Part shown: positions 1 through 15,500 of the stretch, in pieces
Layout: every line of letters begins with the position of its first letter
Position numbering within the stretch: the first letter of the stretch is position 1
Assembly (NCBI GenBank): GCA_905160935.1
Contig: CAJHZI010000409.1
Span: 124,001 to 188,000 of the forward strand
Length of the DNA: 64,000 bases
Direction of reading: 5' to 3'
DNA from: Enchytraeus crypticus
Lineage: Eukaryota; Annelida; Clitellata; Enchytraeida; Enchytraeidae
The notes under the pieces: generated by a model
Database searches by the model: none
The model's input: the letters and a program-made list of their open reading frames with translations, nothing else
Told to the model about the DNA's origin: nothing
Program-made: the position numbers and the translations under genes

Positions 1-892
1 AAAGCCAAATTTTAAAAAATTTTGAAATTTACAATTTCAAGTGTTTAACTTACACCTCTATGGTACGCGGTTAAATGATTCACAGACCCGCTGCAATTTT
101 TGCTGTTAAAGCATTTTCCTCCTAGGCTTCCGATCAACATCGAGTCTAGTGTGCTACAACAGTTACTGAGTCAGCTAAGAAGTTTTGGCGTCATGTATCT
201 TCGTTGCTCTGTGAAATGATTAGCTCTCAAGCGTTAGGTTTAATTTAGTAAATAATGGACTATTGTAGTCTGCTAGAAACTACATGTAAAATTCATGTAG
301 GCCTCTGGATATTGTAGAATAAAACTCATTTCAAGATCACAATTAAATAGTGCCGACGATTGATATATCTATACTTAGAGGTACAATATACATGTAAGTT
401 ATCTTTACTGACGTTTCTGAACCTAGTAATAGGTAAATTATGTTTTTTGAAAACCTAAAGTAAAATTCTCGTTTAGTAATGCAATGGTTTAAGTCATTTT
501 AGTGATGTGTGTAGCGTTAGGTTAAAAAATTAAACTGCTCAGTAATACGTTATTTCCATTTCTCTATCTCCCTCTTTGGTTGTAGCGTTCTGTATGACAG
601 CTTCAAGTTACATATTCATATTCAGTGTCTGCTTTCAACTGTCTATAAAGAGCAACTCTTATTTCCCTTACCAAAGTCAATGTCATACCAATACTTTATG
701 CAGTCTATAGTTTTCGAAAAATATTGCACCTGAGGTGGATTCCACTTGCCTTTGTTAATTCGTATCTACTCGCGTCTTACGACATTTGCAGTTAATTAAT
801 GCTTTATTAATAGTATTATACAAAACTGAATTAATATACAGTAAAATAATATTTGTTATTCGCACTGCATATTACTAACATACAAGACAATT
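1..892. other. 5' flank of SLC6 gene A, no gene seen
   Basis: This is AT-rich sequence without a convincing exon or repeat. It should contain the promoter and 5' UTR of gene A, but I cannot point to a TATA box or an initiator with confidence. Confidence 0.4.
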
Positions 893-3369
893 TTGATGCT
901 ACAGATCTCACAAACTAATCGTATCTTTACAATAACAACAAACAGCACAGCGTTCAAAATGGATAAAATGCCAAAATGCTGGAAACGGAAATCGCGCGAA
1001 TGTTCCACTACACTAGAGTCTGATGGAGTTAAACTGAACTCAACGGGTGAGAATACGACCCAGAGTGACAAGAACAATGGCCCGGGGAATGGGGTATCAA
1101 ACTGTTCGGGGGAGGGGGGCCCTGACCAGGCAGGGTCCGGGGGTCAGGAGGCTCGACGGGGGGTGCAGTGGACCTCCCCCACAGAATTCCTCCTCACTTG
1201 TATGGGGTACACAGTGGGACTTGGAAATGTCTGGAGGTTTCCGTATCTATGCTACAAGAACGGTGGAGGTAGGAATTGTGTTATTTCATGCTGTATGAAA
1301 TATTAATTTTAAATCGTTTTTTAATTGTAAAGGATATAAAAGCAGTAACTGGCATATTACTACTTTACGTCACTAATTTATGTCTACATTATGTAACTAT
1401 TATATGTCTACATAACGTCACTAGTTTATGCCTACATTACGTCGCTGCTAGATATCTACATTACGCCACTAGTTTATATCTACATTATGTCACTAGTATA
1501 TGTCTATATTACGTCACTAATATATGCCTACATTACGTCACTAGTATATGATACTTGTTTCATTAGTATATGACTACATGTTCATTACGTCACTAATAGA
1601 TAACATTATATCACTAATATACGTGTATGACTATACAATGTCACTAATATTTGACTACATTACGTCACTAGTATGTGTCTACAGTGCGTCACTAATATAT
1701 GCCCACATTACGTCACTACTATATGTCTACATTATGTGTCTTGTATATGTCTACATTACGTCACTAGTATATGATACTCTATTTCACTAGTATATGACTA
1801 TATGTACATTACATCACTACTATACGTGTATTGCTACGCTATGTCCAAAGATCTTTAAAATAAGTAGATATGGCATGACTGTTGTTACAGCGATACCTGT
1901 TTTGTAACAAGAGCGACTTGATTTTCAGCATGCTCCATTTAATCGTGAGGGTAAACAAAGCCCCTTTGTCACATGTGTATTTAATAGTAATTTCTGTAGT
2001 TTCAGATTTATTTCATGATATTCGGCTTCTAAACGGTTTAAGATGATGTATTGTTGTGCGTTTGGGTATACAAATTCAAGAAATCCGGAAACTAAAGAAC
2101 GGGAAATTTAAGAGATTTGAAATAGAATTTGTTTGAATTTTTGAATTATAAAAATATACATCCAATTAATAGGAATTCGTTTTAAATAAGTTTTGTCATG
2201 ACGGTATGTTTGATAGATGTGACGATAAATGTGCTACTACAGTGTTTAATTATCGTTCAAAAGCTTTGCAAATGTTCAAAAACTTCATTATTTTATGCCT
2301 TTAAATAACGATCAGCTGATATTGTTTACTTCTGGCTAGCAAAATTAGTTGTTGGCATCACTGCAATTCTTGAACTCAATGTTTACAATGGTTGAGATTG
2401 CCTTTGACACTTCTACGGTTTTTCTTTATTCTATGGCTATGTCACTAATACTCGACTACATTACGTCACTAATATACTACATTACGTCAATAGTATGTGA
2501 TTACATTAAATCACCAATAGACAGTCACATTACGTTCTCTGTTATCTCTAGCATTTTTCTATTACCTCTATCGTTAAGAGAAGAGAGGAACGATGCAGAC
2601 GATAGAGAAATTACTGAGATAAAAGAAAAATGATAGAGATAAACAGATAATAGAAAAATGATAGAGGTAATAGAAAAATAATTGAGAGAATAGAGAAATG
2701 ATAGAGATAGTTTAGATATCATTTCTCTATTACCGCTATCATTTTTCTATTTATCTTTTCGCTATTATCTCTATCATTTCTCTATTATCTCTCATTCTAG
2801 GCCAAAAATACCGAAATTAGACTAGCTTAAATCTGCTCTGGCTGCCTAAGCCACGACTAACTCAAATAGAGGCCTACTGATTAACCTTTCAAAGCTAAAG
2901 CCAAGTTTAACGGCCGTTTCCTGCTGGATAGCCTGTCAGTGACGGGGAAAGCACTGGATTTGAACCCTGCAACTACTGATCCGAAGTCGAACAACATGCC
3001 AACAAACCACCGTCTCAACCCCGCAACGAAGCCAACAGTAAATCTTATCGTTTACTAATTTTTTCAAGGCAAAGGTAACACATTAAGGCTTGGTGAAATA
3101 TACAAGAGAATCCTACGAAAAGTTTTGAATATCAAACGGTAATGTCAGAGAGAGATACGTGTATCAGCTTTCACGTATTGGTGGTTTTGCTTTCGTCTAG
3201 TAATTTTACGGCCATTTTTAACAGTTATCGTATGATACAGTTACATGTAATATCGCTGTATAGAGGCTAACCAAATGTATATAAAAATATCTACATCACT
3301 CATGTAGCAGCTATGTCCAATTATCATTAACGATAGGATTAGCCGTTTTATGTATACATGTATTTATGT

Positions 3370-3431
<62 letters not shown>

Positions 3432-3475
3432 ATACCTATATATTGTGTGTACATTATATATACTGTATATATATA

Positions 3476-3569
<94 letters not shown>

Positions 3570-6500
3570 TATGTATTATATTGCATGTATATACTAGTCA
3601 TATATTATATTATTTATTAGTCCGTAGTAGTGCTCCATTGAACACTCCCTCGATCAATGAATGACTTCAATTATAGTGATAATCTATTTATCGAACTTGT
3701 GTCGATGGTTGAAAGTAAGAAGTTTAAACCTTGCCATCCTGCTGTCGCTTTTCATTATAGACCTACTGTACTCTACACGTAATTATGCTTCATTAACATT
3801 TTTCATGCAACAGTTTTCATAAAATACGTTTTTCGATAAGTTGGGAAGGGCATTCGGTTGGTGAGCTACTAGGCTCCAGAAATTGCTACAAAAATTTAAA
3901 CAAATGATATGGTATGGGCATATTGCGTTTGATGTGGGATAGAGAGGATTGGAGAAGGTCTATTCTTTCCCGACCCTGGTTAAACTGGGTTACTAGGGAA
4001 GAAGAAGATGATGATGGTGATGGTGATGATGTGATGATGATGATGATGTAGTTTAATTTATTGCACACTATTTATTCTTATGCAGGGGCATTTCTAATAC
4101 CATACGCTCTTATGATACTCTGTATTGGCATACCGCTTCTGTTCATGGAGTACGTGTGCGGTCAGTACTTCGGGATAGGTAGTCTTTCCATCTATAAGAC
4201 AGTTTGTCCTCTCTTCAAAGGTTTGTCCCTCAGGTCTCTCATCTCTCACTCATTGTCATACTCAAGTCATAACGGTTCACATTGAAGCGCCTCTTGTCAC
4301 GTCAAGACGTTGAACAAGCGTCTTCACAGTATGAGAAATTTCAAATGGTTTACATTTGAAATTTCTTGTCACGTCTTGACGTGACAAGAGGCGCTTCAGT
4401 GTGAACCGAATGAAAATGGAGAGTTTTTTTTGTTTTGCATCGGTAACGAATCATTTTGGTTTGTTTTAGGATTATAGGTCGCTGAAGTCAATTTGCTATC
4501 TTTCGGAAAATTTAGAATTAGGTCAAAGGACTTGAAGATATAGACGTATTAGTTGGTCTAGATCAGACTAATTGAAAAGAGCCTATACTGAGATAAGCAA
4601 TGTAAAATTACCTAAAACAAAGGATGCTCAAAGCAATGCCAAATTTCAGCCATAAAGGTAGTCATGTCGTCCTTTAAATGTGAACTGAAGACTCACTGGT
4701 GACTATAATAGATGTAGATGTACATGTATAAGTAAATTTCTCTGTCTTGGATCTGATATTGAAAGTATAATTGAGAATGACATAGTAAGATGAATGGTTA
4801 GAGAGAGAGAGAGAGACCTAATTTACCATCTGTGGGAGCATCTTAAAGAAAGAGATAACTTCCTGTGGAGAGAATGAGAGACAGAAAGAGAGAGAGATAG
4901 AAAGAGAGAGAGAGAGACTGAGAGAGATAGAGATAGTGAAAGAGAAAGACTGGGAGTAGGAATTAACTGGTTACATTATAACACTGATAGCTTATGCTGC
5001 AACACTTGAATTGAAGCCAGGGATAAAAATTCGAATGTTTAACTGGCTTTCATCAAGAATACATCCAATCCGTATCATTTCCAATCGAATCTGATGATGA
5101 CGTATTGAAAGTAAAAGTATCAAGATGATGTTAGAAATCAGGGGAGAAAAATAGGCTACACGTTTATTAAGGCCGGTTAGATTGGTATCTGTAACAGTCA
5201 TTTACTTGTATTTAAACTGCTGGTACGTACAGTAAGGGGGAGGAGGGGAAGAAATAAATACAATTTTTCAAAGCATATCATTGCAGTTGACAAGAGTTAA
5301 CATTTTAGCTGAATGAATTATTGATCAGTACTTAAGCATTTAAAAATTCAAAGTTGTAAGAATTTTAAAAACTCTAAACAACTTCATATGTGCTGTAGGC
5401 CTAGTTCAACGGACATGCCACTGCATGCGCTCAATTCTTTTAAGGCAATTTCCAACAATTTCTTGATTTTTAATCATTATTAATTAAAAATTGACAATAA
5501 GAAAATAATAAATTAGTAAGTGGTAATAATAATTATAGCGCATCTTAGAACTGATCTGTGTGAAAACTTATTTCTAAATATGAGGGATTTATCGCCAATT
5601 TATCACCTGATAAAGGCATAATGTTATACATGTATGCCTTCTGAACGTATTTCTAATAGATGGTCTCAACAAGTCAGTCAATAGCAACCAGCGATTAGAG
5701 CGTTCTTTGAACTCAATCGTTTTTACTAATCACCTTTATTAATTTATAATAAAGGTTTTATTAATCGTTTTTATTAATGATTTTGATTGTCTTGAACCCC
5801 AGAATATTTAAAAATAACGATATAAACAATAAAAGAAGTAGTAACAATTAAACAATAATTGAAAATCTATCTGAGTTTTTGTGGTTTTAGGTATAGGTAT
5901 ATGCTACTGTGTACTCAACACTCTGGTATCGATATACTATAACGTCATCATAGCTCTGTCGATCTACTATATCTTCAGCTCCTTCACCTCCGTGCTGCCC
6001 TGGTCTCACTGTAACAACACCTACAATACTCTACTCTGTGGTGACCCTTCAGGTACTCATATCAGTACCTCTTCAACAGTAATCCGTATAATGAACCAGA
6101 AGACATGTCAGTTGCTTGTTCAACAATGTGATATGCACATTCTATATGAATGTGGGTTTCAACAAATGGATTGAATATCATTTGACAGTAAATTGAGTAA
6201 GAACGGGACTGTCCTCGTACGATATATACTCGATTTCTAGGTGCTTTATGCCTGGCGATTAACTCTGGATCTTATTTACCATCTGTGAGGAATTCTAATA
6301 TGCCTAAAGATAGTTAAGAAAATTTCCTCTTTACTAGTTGAATTGACCTTAGTCTGTATCAAAATATTTGATCACTGTAAAGTTCGATTTGGTTTAGAGT
6401 TTAGGAGAGCTATTGTAACACCTATTGTAGCAGCAATAGGTGTTAGTTTTCTCCTTATCGTGTCCTTACAATACTCTGCCATTTTCGAACCCATTTTCGT

Positions 6501-9500
6501 CGAATCATTAAATTCCCTTAGATCTTGTAATTTGTTCAACTAGAGAGGCAGAACTGCATACAGTGGGCAATGTCCTCCTCGTCTGTACCACATTCACACA
6601 GTGTTGATCCGTTAAAATAACTCCCGCCACTTATTGCGACCTTCGTTTTGCCCACACTACAGGTGTGGGCGTTACCTATTTAGATACACCCATATGCACC
6701 TACCCTCTTCAGATCACTTGGGAGATTATCTTATCCTTCCATACATTTACGTTACGTTCATATCCTGGGCTCGCCTGCTACTAACATATCTTGCGAGTGA
6801 GGAAACTGTCGTTAATATTAGCTTTATCAGCTTTACGTTCCTCTGGTATCGTTTGGAAGCGATATTTCCAAAACATTCTAGTACGTGAATTCTACTTGTA
6901 TATGCACAGGTAACAGGAGTCTGTTTGATGAACTTAGCACCTCTAACTCCAGCACAGTGTTCACCAGTACTCAGGGTTATATCAATGACAGCTCTGGTGT
7001 CTTCAATACGTCGACTTCAGAAAGAGCTTCACCCAGTGAAGAATTCTTCAGGTACTTAATATTCATAAACTGCAACAAATTAGTCATTTGTTTAGTTGAC
7101 TTACATTATAAACATACGGTAGGAGGACTTAAGCTATGGATGCTAGGTTATACATGTATAGTTGAGCAGTCATTGTATAGCTGATGCTCAAAGTATGGAT
7201 GCTCTAGTTGAATTCTCTTATTTTATGGACCTGTCGCTAGCAATACACATACACACAGAGAGAGAGAGAGAGAAAGCGATAGAGAGAGAGAGAGAATTAA
7301 AAGTAATTGAACTGTTTATATTTAATTTAATTATATTGAGAAAATATACTATCAGATGAGTAATTTAAGGCAGATTGATTGACGGATTGATCGATAGATT
7401 AAAATATTGACTGATTGATTGATCATCAATAGTCCGATTGATTGATCGACTGATAAAATTTTCATTGATAGAGCATGTAATTAATTACGTAATCAACTAA
7501 TTGATTGATTGATTGATAGGTTAGGGTTGATGGGAGAAGAAGATGATCAAATGATTGATAACATAGGAGCGGTCAGGTGGAAGCTTTGTTTATGTTTACT
7601 GCTCGCTTGGGTTCTTGTCGCTATATTCGTCAGCCGAGGAATAAAATCCAGTGGCAAGGTTTGAAACCACGACCTCTTGTCTCTCTTCTCTCTCTCTCTT
7701 TCTCTCTTTCTCTCTTTCTCTCTCTCTTTCTCCCTCTCTCTCGCTCTGTGTATTTTGTGTTCCGTCAATTGGCCGATCCAGTTTACATATTGCTATTCAC
7801 AGTTTGTTTCCACGCTTCCTATAAGAGCCCTCCACTGCTCAACAAGTGGATCACAACAAATTGCTGCCGCTATAAAAGCTAAATGCTTACTAAAATATAA
7901 TTTAGCTTTACCTTGGAATTTGGCTTCTGATGTAGTTTTCACTGCATTCCTCAGTATCTTACTTAGTCGCATTTTGCGGGATTTGCAGTTTGCGACTGGC
8001 TTATTTTATAGAGACCCGGACACGACAAAGGTGAAGGGTTTGTACAACGGACTAAGCCAATTAAATTAGCACTTGACATGTCTGAATGATGTATAGGTAT
8101 CCTACCTGACAGCAACCTTTCCCTACGTGATGCTGACAGTACTGGTGATCAGAGGTGTGACACTGGATGGAGCTGTGGATGGCATCATCTACTTCCTCGT
8201 GCCTCAGTGGCACAAGCTACTGGAAGCTGATGTACGTAGATTTAGTACTTTACAATTACTTCGTATAATTTATGCGTTTCTCGTACTCTAGAAGATTAGA
8301 AACTCGTCCCTATACTTTCATTCCTTGCTCTTGAGAACTTGTGCCATTCATGTTAATATATTGCTAGTAATATTACCCGTGTTGTGTCCTAGCCACTGAA
8401 GAATGGACCAACCCAACCGTATACGGCACGTGTTAAGAGGCGACTGAGCAAGAACTCTTGAAGGCAAAGGGATACCACCTCAGAAGTCATATTCAAGCTA
8501 TATTCTACATAGAGATATGGGTATGACGTAGACTTTTATGAAAGGATTAAATGAGTAAGCGATGGTTTACCGGCTGGAATCAGTGGCGATGTCGTTAAGC
8601 TATTCGACCGTGGATCAGATGTGCAGGGTTCAAATCCTGGGTTCTCCTGACACTGACATCGCTTTCGAGTGAGGAAACTGACGTTAACCTTAGCTTTTTT
8701 TAGCTTTTTACCCTTTATGGAGCGTCAAAGCAGAGTTGAGTAAGAATAAAACCCAACGAATCCTAATCCTAACCTGTCAATTAATAGAACACAATAGAAA
8801 AAGACGAGAGATTAACTATTCCTGTACTGCAGGGTGAGTAAAAAAATGATAACACCTGCAAAAAGTTTGAATATCTCAGGCTATTGTTAATATTTGTAAA
8901 TTAAACTTTTACCAATTAATAAGGGACTAATTTCTGGTGGGGTGGCCAATTTTCATCCATTTTGGTGCATAGCTTGTCCAGTTATGCAAGTTTCAGCAGA
9001 GCAACCCCCCATTTTTACCTTAAAATGGCGTTTGCTACAACGGTAAGGGCAGATTGTACTTCATTGACGAGAAGGTAAGGTTGAACTCTCAGTAGTACGT
9101 CAGTACTTTGCTTCCGGAGCTGTTTGATGATTGCCATGCTCTTCTACCAAATGGTTTCATCTTTCAGCAGAATGGTGCTCCGGCTGATGCATCTCGTCAT
9201 GCACAGGAAAGGATCAGCGAGAGAAACCCGGATTACATCAAGAAGAATGAATGGCCTCCAAACTCACCCGATCATAATCCTCTGGATTACCTTATCTGGG
9301 GAACCATGCTGCATCTCTATCAGAAACACCAGCCGAAGCCTAAAAACAAGACAGAACTGCAGGAGGTGCTTTACGCCATTTTGAGGTAAAAATAGGGGGG
9401 TTGCTCTGCTGAAACTTGCATAACTGGCCTGTCTATGTACCAAAATGGATGAAAATTGGCCACCCCATCAAAAATTAATCCTTTAGTAATTGGTAAAAGT

Positions 9501-12500
9501 TTTATTGTAAAATATTAACAATTGCCTGAGATATTCAAACTTTTTGCAGGTGTTATCATTTTTTTACTCACCCTGTAGTTAGCTTGTACTATATTCCTGT
9601 TTAGGTTTTTAACCCGAACCCTAATAGAGTTATGAGATGAGAGATTGTCTAGACATTTACTAGTTAGTACTTTGTACTAATTTGTACTTTTTATTTCTAT
9701 TTAGGTTTGGTTTAAAGCAGCGGTTCAGATGTTTTACGCTATTAACCTCGCCTGGGGAGGAATGATCACAATGTCCAGCTATAATCCTTTCAACCACAAT
9801 TGTTACAGGTTTGGATTTCATGATCATTCATACTCTTTATAAATATGAGAAATATTTCAGAAGTATTATTTACTTAATTCGATGAAGCTTTGAGGAAGTT
9901 GCTAAATAAGACCTCGTATTTACTAATCTGAACTAATATTCTAATTCAAAGTCGATGAGAAAAATAGATTTTTCAGAGGAATCGATCAATTTAAACCTTC
10001 ACAGAATACCACTAAATAAAAAAATGCTATTTCTTCTTTATTATTATTATGATACAGTGTTCTCTTTCTTACCTTGAGCAGCGTCATTACTCTTCATTAT
10101 GGAATCTAATAATAACATAATAAATGACAATAATAAGAGTTGAAAGATGCTAAGCGCACTTTAAGTATACTTATTATTAGGTATGTTCTTTAACTATGGG
10201 TTATTATGTTTCCTCTTATTAGTTTCAAGTTATTGTCTACAAAATGATGACATCGTATGTTTTGATAGGACAGTATTTTGAATTCATATTAATTTATGCC
10301 CAGACTGATGCTAAACAATGCGCAGCGAAGCTCTCAAGCTCTAAGCATCTACTACTACTAATACCACTATTGTAATTACTGTTGTAGCTGTTCGTGCTAT
10401 GTTGATGTAGAGACGCTGTTATTATAAATCTGGTTAGTTTTGGTACTAGTCTATACGCTGGTATCGCTGTGTTTGCAATCATCGGCTACATGGCTCATGA
10501 GCAGAAGCTGCCTATAGAAGAGGTCATCAAGAGTGGTAAGAAAATCTTCTCAATTTTACTAACTTAGTATTAATCAGTTCCTTCTTTCAGAAATTTAGTG
10601 AATGTTTGTAACACATTCACGACTGTCTATTGCTATGTAGTGTATGTTGGATATTTAATTATTTTATTTCTTTGAGAACATTTGATCGTGAAGTTAAAAC
10701 AGTATGCAGTCTATTCATGTACAGTATAAACACTAACAGGCTATTTATGGTTTAGTAGTTTAATGTTATGTAATTATTTTATTTCTTTGAGAGCATCTAT
10801 GATTTGAACGTTAGTGTTAAGTAGTCCTACTATCACTTATTTTGTCTTAAAGCTAAAATAATTATCAATGGAGTTATTTTAGCATTATATCGTGTAGTTA
10901 AATAGGTTCAATATGGTCAATTTAAAATTAATGGTTGGTCTATTTAGATCTGTTTTAATTTGTAATTAAATATAAAAAAATATATATAAATATATGATAA
11001 GAGATTAGAGTAACTGGATATGATCTAAGTTTAATCACCTGAGAGTGTGATGCTAGCTAGCCTGTAAATTTTATTAGTTGGACCGTAATGAGAGAGATCA
11101 CTGAGAGATCACTTATTTCAAAAAAATCAAAAAATCATGATTGCTAAGTATTCATTGCTAGATGTTAATATGCTAGATTGTATTTTAAATATTTTAGAAT
11201 TGTTATGATATTTTATCATATTTTATGAACAGGACTACCAATTGCAGTTAGGCCTAATCCAAATCCTAGAAATGTCTAGACAAAGTCGATGTTATTCTGG
11301 ATTGTGTTATTTTGTTATTTCTTTTACTGCAATTTGTAGTTTATCAGGGAGAACTAATTGACTAAATGCTAGATATAATCACGGATGTTATTATATTGTA
11401 GGTCCAGGACTGGCATTTGTAGCCTACCCCAGAGCTCTTAGTCTCATGCCAGCTGCTCAATTCTTTTCCGTTGCCTTCTTCTTCATGCTCTTCCTGCTCG
11501 GTATTGGAAGTCAGGTGAGAGGTGACGCCTTTTATTTGATATCTTCTTATGTTCATTAGCCAAATCTTTACAATTCAGACAATGTTCTTACGCATTTATA
11601 TCATAGTTGCTTAATCATTGCAAGTATACGGCCCCAAATTAGCAAATTATTTTCACTATAAATTTGACTACTTATATTTTAGTAATAAGTATGATTACAG
11701 TAAGCGTAATGTTAGTTTTATAAAGATATTTCAATGTTAATTGACTATTTATTAGATTAATGAAATTAAGTTTAACGTCTATTTCTGTATCACAAGAGAC
11801 TCTATCAGAGTTGGTTCTACTGAAAGACCATGCGCTTCTCTATCATAACGTCTCTGACATCATCCTTTTATGAAGAAATGGACGTTAAACCTTTATTATT
11901 ATTGTTGTCATGTGTGATATTTTTCGGCCAGCTTTATTTTAGACAGAGTGGAGTGAAATCTATAAGCGACGAATTTATGGCTTAATATTTTTATTACTTA
12001 ACAATTTGTTAGTTTTAGCAGAGTGATCCAGTGAAGCTCTGATGAATCAATGATATCTTACTTTATCGCTGTTTATAATATATTTTCTGATATTATTTTG
12101 GAATAGTTACGTTGGCATACTACAAGTCTAGAGGACCTCGGAGTGTAACTATAACGTTACCAGTCAGTTCGAGATATTCTTGGATACATATTTTGGAATT
12201 GAACGATCCTAAAATCTCATCATCTCCTTTATCTTATTTTATCTTATTTAGTTGCGTATTGCTTTATGTTGTCACGGACTACACTTGCACCGTAAATTTT
12301 GTTGTTGTTAATGTCGGTAAGATATTCGACCGCGGATCAGAATATGCGGGGTTCAAATCCTGGGCTAGCCCGTCACTGACATGGCTTTCGAATGAGGAAA
12401 CTGACGTTAACAATAGCTTTACCAACTATCTTACCTTTGTTGTTGTTTTTGTTCAGATGGTGAGTGTGGAGACGATTATGACAGGCATAGTGGACACTTG

Positions 12501-15500
12501 GCACGTCCTCGTCAAGAAGTGGCAGTACAGAGTGGCCACTATAGCCCTGGTCTGCTCCCTCATGTTCCTCCTGGGCATCCCCTGCACCACTCAGGTAGTG
12601 TACCGCTCAGGTACCGTACAGCTTAGGTACTGTACCCCTCAGGTACTGTATCTGTAATACATATGTACATGTATATGCCTATTCTTAAGCATTACTTATT
12701 GTTTTTTTATTTATTGTAAGCAATTATACATATTCCTTGATATAATACTGTATATTGTGTTACACAATATTCAATTTTATTTCTACTACTACTTGTGTAT
12801 GTGCGCTGAGGAATGTACGTTATACAACTATATCTTATTATATATAGATACTACATATAATAATAGTACAATATATTATTGTATTTGTTTATCTATAGTA
12901 TTGTATAACATAGATACTATTGTATAATAATATATTATACTATATTTTATTATTATACAACTATGTATTAGTAGAGAGGTATGTATGTGATACAACGGTA
13001 TGTGTAGCATGTTTATGATACAACTGTATGTATGTGCAGGGGGTATGTATTTGATACCACTGTATGTGCAGGGGGTATGTATTTGATACCACTGTATGTG
13101 TAGGGGGTATGTATGTTATACAACTGTATGTGTAGGTATGTATGTTATACAACTGTATATGTAGGTATACAACTGTATGTGTTCGTATGTTTGTTATACA
13201 ACTGTATGTGTAGGTATGTTTGTGATACAACTGTATATGTAGGTATGTATGTTACACAACTGTATGTGTAGGTATGTATGTTATACAACTGTATATGCAA
13301 GTATACAACTGTATGTGTAGGTATGCTTGTGATACAACTGTATGTGTAGGGCGGTATGTATGTGATACAACTAATGGACCACTACTCCGCAGGATTCTCT
13401 CTTCTCATCATAATGATCTTCGAATGCATCATATTCAACTGGATCTATGGTAAAAGGATTTCACATAATACATCCGTAATAGACGGTATCTTATTAATCT
13501 TATTTGATGGCTGGAGCCAGTGGCAATGTAGGTAAGATATTCGACCATGGATCAGTAGGTGCGGGGAACATATTGGGCTCTCCCGTCACTGACATCGCTT
13601 TCGAGTGAGAAAACTGACGTTAACATTAGCTTTTTTAATCCGTAGCATATAAGATTTTAGATTTCTGCTCTTTTGTCATAACTTCGAATCTCAAAATAAA
13701 GCTGAATCTGTAGTATATTAGTAAGTTATACGACCGCGAATCAGTAGGTGGAGGGTTCAAATCAGAGCTCGCCCAGTTTTATCACTCGAGGTCAGTTTTA
13801 TTGTCTAGAAAGCATGTCAGTAGCAACTGACATGCTTTCTAGACAATAAAACCTTAAATTAAGCTTTAATCTCTCTAGTTTTAAATTCATATTTCCGTGT
13901 AACTTAAAAATAAGTCTGACATCAATTTCTTCCGCAGATGTACTCTAGCACCGCATCAGCTGGTTTTTGCTTACTACGATGAAATTAAATATAATAGATA
14001 GCTATCGCCTTCAAGCTTCGAATCTAAATAAATATTATATATGTCCCGAAAACTTTGTTTATAAACTTAGATGCATTTTCATTGCTCTAACGTCTTACAA
14101 GATATAATATTGTTCATTGAGAAGGCGCTCTGTATATGAATAAACTATTTTTATATCCAATAACCTTGACATATTTTAGATCACCTTTTCAAAGTTAAAC
14201 ATTTCCTTGAATCAACAATATGATACATCAGTCCGCGTGTGTTTATTCAAATTTCATCCTTGGCTCTTTTAAAATTGCTTGGCATCAAGAATAAATGTAA
14301 AACGGCCGTTAAATTCGATATTAATAATACCTTTTCTTTGCTCCCTTTATCTTTGGACTGATCTTCGGGATTTTGAAATTTGCACCGTTTTGGGACCATC
14401 TTTTTTGCTCACCGGCTTGATTTTGTCTCAATAGTGCTCGTTGTTGTCATTAATGACTGTAGCACTCTAAATGTTGTTATGTTATGTTAAACATAACAGA
14501 ACATAACAACAGTTAGAGTGCTACAGTCATCAATAAGTCATAGTCATCATGTATATTAGTATAGTCGTCATGTTATGTTATGTTATGTTATGTTATGTTA
14601 TGTGGTTATGTTATGTTAATAAGTAATTATCATATATTTCAGGTCATGCTAAACTGAAACAGCATGTCAGAGAGATGCTAAACTACAGACTGGGAGTGCA
14701 TTGGACTTTCTGTTGGAAGTTCTTCTCCCCTGCTATCATCGTTGTATGTACTTTCTACAAACTACTTGAGATAATACTGCACCTTTCATGATGATATTTA
14801 GCACTTGCATGGCTTATCCTAGGCTAGCCTGTCACTGACATCGCTTTCGAGTGAGGACACTGACGTTAATATTAGCTTTACCAGCTTTTATGATAGCTGC
14901 ACTGCAGAGCTAATAAGACTGCTTGGACCCCATACATCTTCGGGTTTCATTGGTAATTGATTGGTTGATTCAGTTCTAGTGTACTCATAATCAGCAACGG
15001 CAGAACCAAAAATCCCTTACAAATAAACCCCGATCATGACGCAATAACCGATTACGGGCTGACTTAACATTGCGAGGATCTCTTTAAATAAGAGTTTTAA
15101 ATGTTGAACTTCGTCATGTGAATGTCAAATCTCAATACGCTTCAAGGGTAAATAAGTCATAGGCCTACATTTATACATTGCACTAAAATGTCCATTAATC
15201 TACTACTCATTTCGAGTCATTTATTGATAGTTGGTGACAAAATTTTCATAAGCTACATTGAATCTTCACATTCTATAAGTATATGCATAAATACTGTTCT
15301 AATGTATCCTATTTTACAAATTAGACACAATAGTGTGCATGTATATTTAGTAAACCTCATCCCTCGTGTGATAACGTTAAGCTGGTAAAGCTAATGTTAA
15401 CGTCAGTTTCCTCACTCGAAAGTGATGTCAGTGACGGGCGAGCCCAGGATTTGAACCCCGCACATACTGATCCGCGGTCGAGTATCTTACCGACATCGCC

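Noticed and set aside
8590-8650. tRNA-like A and B boxes in SINE-1, SINE-4 and SINE-5
   Set aside because: No copy closes an acceptor stem or keeps a cloverleaf; the multiple diverged copies share non-tRNA 3' parts, so they are SINEs, not tRNA genes.
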